Assembly: GCF_000332055.1 (NCBI RefSeq)
Contig: NZ_ALVZ01000200.1
Span: 1-56,002, forward strand
Length of the DNA: 56,002 nucleotides
Origin: Xenococcus sp. PCC 7305
GTDB lineage: Bacteria; Cyanobacteriota; Cyanobacteriia; Cyanobacteriales; Xenococcaceae
Direction: 5' to 3'
The notes under the pieces are model-generated. The model searched no databases. It had not been told where the DNA came from and was given only the letters and a program-made list of their open reading frames with translations. Made by a program: the position numbers and the translations under genes. Positions 18,251-25,110 of this stretch are shown here, one piece after another. How positions within the stretch are numbered: the stretch's first letter is position 1; each line of letters begins with the position of its first letter.

Positions 18251-19477
18251 ATGGTTAACTCGGCACTTGCTACGAAATTTGAATTGGATAGTCTTGATCA
18301 CAAACATAACTGTCCTAATTGCGGCTCTCGGGGATTACATATCTTCTATGAAGTCAGAAATGTTCCTGTTCATAGTTGTTTGATGATGCCTTCTAAGAAG
18401 AAGGCTCTGGATTTTCCTTGTGGCGATGTGGTTCTTGGTTTTTGCCCAGAATGCGGATTTATTACTAATGTAGAATTTGATGCTAATTGCTCTGCCTATG
18501 CGCCTAATTATGAAAGCCAACAAAGTTATTCTCCTACTTTTAACAAGTTTGCTAAATTTCTAGCTGATAAATGGATTGAGAAGTACGATTTACATGATAA
18601 AGATATTGTTGAAATCGGTTGTGATAAGGGAGATTTCCTGATTTTACTGTGCGAATTAGGAAACAACCGCGGTGTGGGAATTGACCCCAGTGTAGTGCCA
18701 GGAAGAGTCGAGAGTGAGGCTAGCGATCGCGTCAAATTTATTCGGGAATACTATAGTAAAAATCATGCTGAGTATGTTGGTAATTTTATTTGTTGCCGTC
18801 ATACTTTAGAACATATTCAAAATACTAAAGAATTTGTCCAAACTGTTCGTGATTCCATAGGCGATCGCACAGAAATCGCTTTTTGTTTGGAAATCCCCGA
18901 CAACACTCGGGTGATGCAACAGATGGCTTTTGAAGATATTTACTATGAACATTGTTCCTATTTTAGCCCTGGAACCCTAGCTCGTTTGTTCCGTTCTTGT
19001 GGTTTTGAAGTCACAGATTTATACAAAGAATACGGTGGGCAATATTTAATTGTGGAAGCTCAGCCGATCGCGGAACAAACTTCTGATAAGGTTCATCCCT
19101 TTGAAGAATCGGTTGCGGATGTCGCGGCAGATGTTAAGTATTTTGCCCAAAATATTCAGGGCAAACTGCAAGCATGGAAGGATACCTTAACCCAAATGAA
19201 AGCAGAAAATCAAAAAGTAGTGGTTTGGGGTTCTGGGTCTAAATGTGTTGCTTTTCTAACTACCTTGGACACGATTGACAGAATTGAATATGTTGTAGAT
19301 ATTAATCCCAATCGTCACGGACAATTTATCCCTGGAGTAGGAAAAGAAATTATGTCCCCAGAGTTTTTAAAACAATATCAGCCTGATAAAGTAATTGTCA
19401 TGAATGAAATTTATTGTGATGAAATTGGCAAAATGATGGAAGAGATGGGGGTATCAGCTGAACTAATGACCCTATAG
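18251..19477 (+). CDS. Sugar C-methyltransferase-like protein, second copy
   Basis: The 408-residue product shares the plan of the preceding gene: a zinc-binding start (CPNCG, later CPECG), a SAM fold (KDIVEIGCDKGDFLILL and GIDPSVVPGR), and a C-terminal VVVWGSGSKCVAFLTTL domain. The motif YYEHCSYFS replaces YHQHLCYFS of the first copy, so one active-site histidine is changed to Glu. This could mean a different reaction, such as acting on another position or without methyl transfer. The two genes lie 132 bases apart on the same strand. Both are probably needed for one unusual sugar. Confidence 0.85.
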   Translation: MVNSALATKFELDSLDHKHNCPNCGSRGLHIFYEVRNVPVHSCLMMPSKKKALDFPCGDVVLGFCPECGFITNVEFDANCSAYAPNYESQQSYSPTFNKFAKFLADKWIEKYDLHDKDIVEIGCDKGDFLILLCELGNNRGVGIDPSVVPGRVESEASDRVKFIREYYSKNHAEYVGNFICCRHTLEHIQNTKEFVQTVRDSIGDRTEIAFCLEIPDNTRVMQQMAFEDIYYEHCSYFSPGTLARLFRSCGFEVTDLYKEYGGQYLIVEAQPIAEQTSDKVHPFEESVADVAADVKYFAQNIQGKLQAWKDTLTQMKAENQKVVVWGSGSKCVAFLTTLDTIDRIEYVVDINPNRHGQFIPGVGKEIMSPEFLKQYQPDKVIVMNEIYCDEIGKMMEEMGVSAELMTL

Positions 19478-19508
19478 TATTTTTAAGCTTTCAAAGTTGC
19501 GATAATTC

Positions 19509-19568
19509 CCAAATTTAAAGATTTTTGGGTTCTTGAGTAAGGCGGGCATTGCCCGCCTTAAAATTTGG
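19509..19568. repeat. Nested inverted repeat, strong hairpin
   Basis: A perfect 10-base stem, TAAGGCGGGC (19538-19547) with GCCCGCCTTA (19551-19560), has a 3-base loop. It is enclosed by CCAAATTT (19509-19516) and AAATTTGG (19561-19568). No T-run follows, so a simple terminator is not certain. The GC-rich palindrome looks like a mobile intergenic repeat of a type seen in many cyanobacteria, but it could also stop transcription after the methyltransferase gene. Confidence 0.6.
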
Positions 19569-19635
19569 AAGAAAACGGCTAAACTGGTGATGAAGTAGTC
19601 AAATATTTTATTCCTTTAGTTATTTAGTCTTAACT

Positions 19636-20748
19636 ATGTCCACTAATACTAAACCTCGTACCTTAATCTTTTCCCTTAGGAACTTACGCTTCCAAGCGGC
19701 CAATTGTTGTGTTTATGAATGGGAAGATTTACTCTGCGATATAGAAGGTGCCGACCTATATAGCCCTAAGAGTGAGTATCCCTTATCTCGCAAAATTTAT
19801 CGTGCAGCTAGATCGGTTAGTGGTTCAGATAAATTTGCTAGAGCGATAACGTCCTTTCCCGATGGCATGACTCTAGATCGTGAATATGATTTATTCTTTG
19901 TTGTTGTAGACAGTCCTTGGTATTTACATCTCATCAACTCCATCAAAGGTTGGCGAGATAAATGCCGTCATGCTGTTTGTTTTATCGCTGAAACCTGGGA
20001 ACCAGAGTTAGATGACTGGGCTTTACAACAAGAACCATTTCGGAGTTTCGATCACATTTTTGTAGGGGTTACCCATTGTGTGGAAGGGCTTGCCAAAAGA
20101 TTTGGAAAACCCTGCACTTATCTGCCTCCTGCTGTCAATACTCAAAGATTTTGTCCCTATCCAGATCCCCCTGAAAGAAGTATTGATGTTGCTTATGTGG
20201 GTCGTCGGAGCCCTGAGGTTCATAACTCTTTGAAACGGCTAACAACTCAAAAAAACTTTTTTTACTACTACGATACAGTCAAGGGACAATATTTGCTGAT
20301 CGACAATCACCAAGAACATCGTGATTTATTTGCCAATTTGCTGAAAAGATCTCGGTATGCCATTACTTACTATGCCAAGTTTAACGTTGCCGAGGAAACA
20401 GGAGGTCAGCAAGAGATTGGTTATCGCTTTTTTGAATGTGCAGCAGCAGGAACCGTCATGCTAGGAATTCCTCCTGGCAATAAAGAATTTTCCAAATATT
20501 TTGATTGGGATGAACCTATTATTAAAGTAGATCCTAGAACTACAGATATAGCGGATGTTATCGCCGAACTTGACGCCCAACCAGAAAGATTAGCTAAGAT
20601 AGCCAGAGATAATACAGCAAATTGTTTACTCAAACATGATTGGACTTACCGCTGGAAAGATATTCTAGAAGCGGTTGGTCTTCAACCTACTGAGGCAACC
20701 ATGAAACACATTGACTATCTACACCAGTTGGCTAATGATATCAACTAA
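19636..20748 (+). CDS. CgeB-like glycosyltransferase (GT-B fold)
   Basis: The 370-residue protein resembles the CgeB/Glyco_trans_1_2 group of GT-B glycosyltransferases. Supporting segments are DLFFVVVDSPWYLHL, an IAETWEPELDDW loop, YLPPAVNTQRFCP (a GT4-like hinge), DVAYVGRRSPEVHNSL, and the donor-side GYRFFECAAAGTVMLGIPPG with E-x7-type acidic spacing. CgeB-type proteins transfer sugars in spore or surface glycan contexts. The ATG at 19636 is the natural start. It sits between the methyltransferase and exporter genes and probably uses the sugar made upstream, which is an inference from position. Confidence 0.8.
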   Translation: MSTNTKPRTLIFSLRNLRFQAANCCVYEWEDLLCDIEGADLYSPKSEYPLSRKIYRAARSVSGSDKFARAITSFPDGMTLDREYDLFFVVVDSPWYLHLINSIKGWRDKCRHAVCFIAETWEPELDDWALQQEPFRSFDHIFVGVTHCVEGLAKRFGKPCTYLPPAVNTQRFCPYPDPPERSIDVAYVGRRSPEVHNSLKRLTTQKNFFYYYDTVKGQYLLIDNHQEHRDLFANLLKRSRYAITYYAKFNVAEETGGQQEIGYRFFECAAAGTVMLGIPPGNKEFSKYFDWDEPIIKVDPRTTDIADVIAELDAQPERLAKIARDNTANCLLKHDWTYRWKDILEAVGLQPTEATMKHIDYLHQLANDIN

Positions 20749-20762
20749 TTAACGACGGCTGA

Positions 20763-20794
20763 GGTTAGATCAAGTTTTAGTCTAATCTTTTGTT
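20763..20794 (+). terminator. Probable Rho-independent terminator
   Basis: GGTTAGA (20763-20769) pairs with TCTAATC (20781-20787) and is followed by TTTTGTT. It lies just after the CgeB-like gene. An outer pair, GCTGAG with CTCAGC, can extend the structure. It would end the first transcript of the polysaccharide locus. Confidence 0.5.
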
Positions 20795-20814
20795 CTCAGC
20801 ATTAGTTATTTTTA

Positions 20815-20896
20815 TGGGCGATGAAAGACTCGAACTCTCCCGATTTATCACCATATTTCGAGTGTGGTGGCTCCACCTATTAATCTAATATCGCCC
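20815..20896 (-). tRNA. tRNA-like element, probably a degraded tRNA-Ser(CGA)
   Basis: Read on the minus strand, GGGCGAT at the 5' end pairs with ATCGCCC at the 3' end (7 bases, then A). The T-arm is present: GAGAG, loop TTCGAGT, CTTTC with one G-T pair. An anticodon loop CTCGAAA gives anticodon CGA (Ser), in a stem CCACA/TATGG with one A-C mismatch. Position 8 is A rather than T, the D-arm does not fold, and the variable region is 11 bases. It is therefore more likely a decayed or unusual tRNA than a normal one. CCA is not encoded. Confidence 0.4.
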
Positions 20897-21069
20897 TTTA
20901 GTTAAGAGCCACGACCTGAAATCATTACCCTGAACTCTCATTTCCAATCTCACGGATAGCCCATTTGTAGCATCTCCACTTTTTTGATAATTTTTGCCAA
21001 AAATATTCTCTGCTTTACTGAGCCATCTACGATATGTCTGTTATGAGTAAAAATCTGTGACCGCGCATA

Positions 21070-21137
21070 TCTTTAGTTGATAATCGAGGAGCGAACTTAT
21101 CAGGAGGACAAAGACAAAGAATCGCGATCGCCTCAGC
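21070..21137 (+). pseudogene. Fragment of an ABC-transporter ATPase
   Basis: The frame reads SLVDNRGANLSGGQRQRIAIA. The LSGGQRQR signature, with its preceding RGANL, is the hallmark of MsbA/HlyB-type exporter ATPases. Nothing before or after continues the domain: a stop lies at 21058-21060, and after IAIA the sequence turns into a different gene fragment. It is a small relic of a lost gene. Confidence 0.7.
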
Positions 21138-21257
21138 GCCGAATCATTATCGCCAACTCAGCTCAAAGCATGATTAAAGCATTGAAGTTATTAGGAGATT
21201 GGATTAGTGGAAAATCCGCTGATTCCCAACATCAGTTCTCTGGAAATCAATAACTGA
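21123..21257 (+). pseudogene. Decayed partial copy of the gene at 53305-53607
   Basis: The frame starting at 21123 reads RDRLSAESLSPTQLKA, stop, LKH, stop, SY, stop, then EIGLVENPLIPNISSLEIN. This aligns without gaps to the last 46 residues of the intact 100-residue protein at 53305 (RDRLSVESLSPTQLKA...GLVEDPLIPNINFLEIN). Three in-frame stops show it is not expressed as a protein. The 5' boundary coincides with the HIP1 octamer GCGATCGC shared with the upstream ABC fragment. Confidence 0.85.
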
Positions 21258-21376
21258 AATAAATTTTTAATAAAGAACTTACTTGCCACAATTAAGGGCT
21301 GATCAAGTAGACATAATCAAGAAACAGAAATACAAATAGGAAAACGAAATATTTTTGATCAGTCTGAAGAATCAAT

Positions 21377-22210
21377 ATGGTAAGTAATCCTCCACAGTTA
21401 ATTATTGAAGCAGGTCGTACGGAAAGACAGTATTGGCGGGATTTGTGGCGATATCGTGAATTATTTTATTTTCTCGCTTGGCGAGATATTTTAGTTCGGT
21501 ATAAACAAACAGTGATCGGGATGGCTTGGGCTTTAATCCGACCTTTCTTGACGATGATCGTGTTTACTGTTGTTTTTGGAAAAATTGCTAAATTACCTTC
21601 CGAAGGTGATGCCCCCTACGCAATTCTTGTTTTTGCAGCTATGCTGCCTTGGCAGTTTTTTGCTAATTCCCTTGCCGAATGTAGCAATAGTCTAATTAGT
21701 AACTCGAATCTAATCTCGAAAGTCTATTTTCCGCGCTTGATTGTCCCGACTAGTGCTGTGGTGGTTAGTTTCGTTGATTTTTTGATTTCAGGCATGATTT
21801 TACTGGGATTAATGGCTTGGTATGATTTTGTCCCCAGTTGGCGAATTATAACTTTACCTTTGTTTATTGCGATCGCTTTTGCCGCTTCAATCGGTGCAGG
21901 ATTATGGCTCGCCTCTTTAAACGTGCAGTACCGCGATTTTCGCTACATTGTGCCTTTTATCGTGCAATTTGGGCTCTACGTTTCACCTGTTGGGTTTAGT
22001 AGCAATATTATTTCTAAACAATGGCGATTGCTATATTCTCTCAATCCAATGGTGGGAGTGATTGATGGTTTTCGTTGGGCAATTTTAGGCAATGAATCTC
22101 ATATTTATGTTCCGGGATTTTTCTTATCTTTAGGCTTAGTGATAATTTTATTTATTGGTGGTATTTGGTATTTTCGCAAGATGGAACGCACTTTTGCTGA
22201 TGTTATTTAA
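21377..22210 (+). CDS. ABC-2 type polysaccharide exporter, permease (Wzm-like)
   Basis: The 277-residue protein has an amphipathic N-terminus followed by LAWRDILVRYKQTVIGMAWALIRP at about 33-56 (the conserved cytoplasmic entry motif of polysaccharide ABC-2 permeases), then six membrane segments. The region around AAMLPWQFFANSLAE and SNLISKVYFPRL is typical of the family, as is the GLYVSPVGFS segment. It forms the membrane channel for O-antigen or capsule export, with the ATPase encoded by the next gene. ATG at 21377. The 159-base gap to the ATPase gene has no clear terminator. Confidence 0.94.
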   Translation: MVSNPPQLIIEAGRTERQYWRDLWRYRELFYFLAWRDILVRYKQTVIGMAWALIRPFLTMIVFTVVFGKIAKLPSEGDAPYAILVFAAMLPWQFFANSLAECSNSLISNSNLISKVYFPRLIVPTSAVVVSFVDFLISGMILLGLMAWYDFVPSWRIITLPLFIAIAFAASIGAGLWLASLNVQYRDFRYIVPFIVQFGLYVSPVGFSSNIISKQWRLLYSLNPMVGVIDGFRWAILGNESHIYVPGFFLSLGLVIILFIGGIWYFRKMERTFADVI

Positions 22211-22369
22211 TTAAAGTTGCTAAATTGTAATTTGGTAATTAATGCCTAGATACTAATAGAAAGTTAATCTTTTCTCAAGGTCATCAAAAAAAAACAAAAT
22301 AAATTTTGTTCAGGGATGACAATTGAGCCCCGAGAATGTTAGAACTAGTGGCGGAAATTCAATATAGTT

Positions 22370-23605
22370 ATGTCAGATATAGCAATAAAGGTAGAGAATC
22401 TAGGTAAAAAATATGTGATTGGGCATCAAAAGCCGCAGAAATATACTGCCTTGAGAGATGTTATTACCAATGGCGCTAAATTAGCTATTCAGAAAATTAC
22501 TAATCCCAAATATATAGATGATAGTATCCGAGAAGAGTTTTGGGCGTTAGAAGATGTTTCCTTTGAAATTAAACAGGGCGATAAGGTTGGAATTATTGGG
22601 CGAAATGGAGCTGGAAAATCAACATTACTAAAAATACTCAGTAGAATTACAGAGCCCACAAAAGGTCGAATAAAAATTACAGGTAGAGTTGCCAGTCTAT
22701 TAGAAGTTGGAACTGGATTTCATCCCGAATTAACAGGGAGGGAAAACATTTTTCTAAATGGTGCAATTTTAGGTATGAGCAAGGCAGAAATCAAGAAAAA
22801 ATTTGATGAAATTGTGACTTTTGCTGAGGTTGAGAAGTTTTTATATACGCCGGTAAAGAGATATTCCTCGGGTATGTATGTGCGCTTAGCTTTTGCTGTA
22901 GCTGCTCATTTAGAACCAGAAATTTTAGTGGTGGATGAAGTTTTAGCCGTCGGCGACACTCAGTTTCAGAAAAAATGTTTGGGCAAAATGGAACAGGTAG
23001 GGAAAGAAGGTCGCACTGTTTTATTTGTCAGTCATAATTTAGGTGCAATTAAAAGTCTATGTAGTTCTGGAATTGTCCTGAGTTCTGGTAACTTAATTTA
23101 TCAAGGATCAGTTAATAACTCTATTAGCTATTATAACGATTCTCGGGAGAAAACTACGTCCAATTGTTATTTCTCTGAATCCAAAAAAGATGTCCCGTAC
23201 ATCACAAAAATTGAATTATCTCAAAGAGGAATGCAATATGAAGCTTTCCAAATGCATTTACCTATCAAAATTAATTGTGAGTTTGAGAATAAAGGAATTG
23301 ATAATATTGTCGTCACGATAGTAATTCGTAATAGTGAAGGATCTTGGTTGATTCACAGTACAGATGAGTTTGCTGAATCTTCTTATGGAAATAATGAGAA
23401 AAGAGAATGCATGATTCCAGCCAATATATTTGCAGAAGGAGATTATTATATGATGTTTGCCTTAGGGGTTAGAAACCAAGATATTTATGAAAGGTTAGAA
23501 GATATAATTAAATTTAAGGTTGAGTTTTCTGGAAAAATGGAAGATAAAACTCAAGGAAGTAATTGGAAAGGATATTTGTCTCCAGGTATTTTGCAATGGA
23601 ATTAA
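22370..23605 (+). CDS. ABC polysaccharide exporter, ATPase with C-terminal glycan-binding-type domain (Wzt-like)
   Basis: The 411-residue protein has an N-terminal ATPase. The Walker A is GRNGAGKS at 77-84, the signature YSSGMY at 165-170, the Walker B ILVVDE at 185-190, and the switch histidine is near 222. Residues of about 265-411 form a beta-rich domain like the Wzt C-terminal domain, which in known systems reads the non-reducing-end cap of the glycan and so couples export to chain termination. The domain here has its own sequence (KINCEFENKG, EGDYYMMFALGVRNQD), so the recognised cap may be new. Codon use becomes markedly AT-rich in the second half of the gene. Confidence 0.93.
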   Translation: MSDIAIKVENLGKKYVIGHQKPQKYTALRDVITNGAKLAIQKITNPKYIDDSIREEFWALEDVSFEIKQGDKVGIIGRNGAGKSTLLKILSRITEPTKGRIKITGRVASLLEVGTGFHPELTGRENIFLNGAILGMSKAEIKKKFDEIVTFAEVEKFLYTPVKRYSSGMYVRLAFAVAAHLEPEILVVDEVLAVGDTQFQKKCLGKMEQVGKEGRTVLFVSHNLGAIKSLCSSGIVLSSGNLIYQGSVNNSISYYNDSREKTTSNCYFSESKKDVPYITKIELSQRGMQYEAFQMHLPIKINCEFENKGIDNIVVTIVIRNSEGSWLIHSTDEFAESSYGNNEKRECMIPANIFAEGDYYMMFALGVRNQDIYERLEDIIKFKVEFSGKMEDKTQGSNWKGYLSPGILQWN

Positions 23606-24141
23606 TTACTAATATTATAAAATTATTTTTAGATAATTTAGCTGATTTAGAATTTAAATTATTTAATTCTCTCTATGATAGAGATCAAAAATTCAGAAAA
23701 ATATATTTGAGTTTTATGGGGGTTAAATTCAATCAAAAAATACGTATGGGGCATGATATTTACATTAAGAATAAAGGTCAATTAACTTTAGGGGAACGTT
23801 GTTCCATTGGTAGTTTTACTCGAATCTGGAATTATAAACAGATTATAATCGGTGATGACTTTCTCACTGCAGGATGTTTAACTCTTAATTCTGGTACTCA
23901 CGATCCAGTAACTTTAGAACCCAAAGGAATGCCAATTCAAATAGGTTCTCGTGTTTGGTGTGGCATTAATGTAACTATTATTGGAGGGGTAACAATCGGT
24001 GATGATGTTGTTATTGGAGCGGGTAGTGTAGTAGTCAAAGATATTCCTAGTCAATGTATTGCAGTTGGAGTACCTGCAAAAAAAATCAAAGATTTAGACC
24101 GCCAAAATATAGAATTGTGGAAACCTTATAGATGGAACTAA
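23596..24141 (+). CDS. Hexapeptide-repeat acyltransferase
   Basis: The protein (181 residues from the ATG at 23596) is a left-handed beta-helix acyltransferase of the WbbJ/CysE-like type. Repeats include [60 protein letters not shown], and the active-site histidine region SGTHDP. It would acetylate a sugar of the glycan. The frame extends to a TTG at 23563, which would overlap the Wzt gene by 43 bases; the ATG overlaps it by only 10 and is preferred. The codon use is strongly AT-rich, like the two neighbouring genes. Confidence 0.9.
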   Translation: MELITNIIKLFLDNLADLEFKLFNSLYDRDQKFRKIYLSFMGVKFNQKIRMGHDIYIKNKGQLTLGERCSIGSFTRIWNYKQIIIGDDFLTAGCLTLNSGTHDPVTLEPKGMPIQIGSRVWCGINVTIIGGVTIGDDVVIGAGSVVVKDIPSQCIAVGVPAKKIKDLDRQNIELWKPYRWN

Positions 24142-24237
24142 TCGTAACATAATTGCTAATATCAAAACTTTTTGATTATACAGGAAGAATTGGGATCAAA
24201 AATTAATGCAAATGGTAACAAAATAATCATTATATTT

Positions 24238-25077
24238 ATGAGTAAGATAGCTTTGGAGCGAATTGTAAAATCTCAATTAACCGATCAACAATTTAAACTT
24301 CTGAGACAAGTTTATTGGTTGGGATTTTCGCTATACAATAAACTGTATAGCTGGATTTTAGGAAAACATCCCAGAAATACTATATTTTCTTTTAACTTTC
24401 ATAATATTAATCACATTAATAAATTTCTCAGGAAAGTAATATCACAAATTACTAATAACCAAAACTATATTGTTGATGTTGGTGCAGGGAATAGTCCATA
24501 TTATGAATATTTCACAGGAAAGATAGCAAGATATATTGCTATTGATCGATTTACTAGTTTAGCTAATGATGATGAAAGGCAAATAGAAAAATTATCTGGC
24601 TATGCTGAAAATTTACCACTAGAGAATGAAACTGCCGATATTGTTCTCTGTAATCAAGTTTTAGAACATGTTAATGATCCAATTAAAGCAACTACCGAAA
24701 TTTATCGTATTTTAAAGCCAGATGGTTTATTTATTGGCTCTGTTCCTCATGTTAGTCCAATACATTTAGAGCCTTATGATTTTCGTCGCTATACGGATTT
24801 AGGAATAAAAAAACTCCTAGAAAATGCAGGATTTGTCGACATAAAAATCGAAGGTAATGGTGGGGTTTATTCTACAGTTGCCGTTATATTAGCAATGGAC
24901 TGGATGCTATCTACAAGACAAGAAAATAAATCACAAAATTTATTTAGGTTTAGAGCTTTATTATTAGCTCCTCTAGTTGGATTTTTAAATGCGATCGCTA
25001 TAATTTTAGATCGTTTTCTTGGTGATAAGCAGAGAACTCCAGCAAATTTATGTTGGAGGGCAACGAAACCACTGTAA
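24238..25077 (+). CDS. SAM-dependent methyltransferase with N-terminal helical segment
   Basis: From the ATG at 24238 the protein has 279 residues. After an N-terminal helix-rich part (MSKIALERIVKSQLTDQQ), the class I methyltransferase fold has IVDVGAGNSPYY (motif I), IAIDRF (motif II), a central ETADIVLCNQVLEHV, and LKPDGLFIGSVPHVSP. Methyltransferases with VLEHV and a C-terminal hydrophobic stretch (LLLAPLVGFLNAIAIIL) commonly act on lipid-linked or glycan substrates. The frame extends upstream to 24172, but only the ATG at 24238 gives an N-terminus matching the next gene. It probably methylates or caps the glycan, by position. Confidence 0.85.
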   Translation: MSKIALERIVKSQLTDQQFKLLRQVYWLGFSLYNKLYSWILGKHPRNTIFSFNFHNINHINKFLRKVISQITNNQNYIVDVGAGNSPYYEYFTGKIARYIAIDRFTSLANDDERQIEKLSGYAENLPLENETADIVLCNQVLEHVNDPIKATTEIYRILKPDGLFIGSVPHVSPIHLEPYDFRRYTDLGIKKLLENAGFVDIKIEGNGGVYSTVAVILAMDWMLSTRQENKSQNLFRFRALLLAPLVGFLNAIAIILDRFLGDKQRTPANLCWRATKPL

Positions 25078-25110
25078 AAATAAAATTAACCTAGATATGT
25101 TTACTGTATT

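Larger units (their letters stand above)
20897..21376. other. Intergenic scar region upstream of the ABC exporter
   Basis: No intact gene is present. The stretch holds the ABC-transporter fragment and the decayed copy of the 53.3-kb gene (listed separately). On the minus strand at about 20895-21046 there is an open frame without a start codon, containing RRWLSKAENIFGKNYQ, of unknown origin. The promoter for the exporter operon should lie in the last 120 bases, but I cannot define it. Confidence 0.4.
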
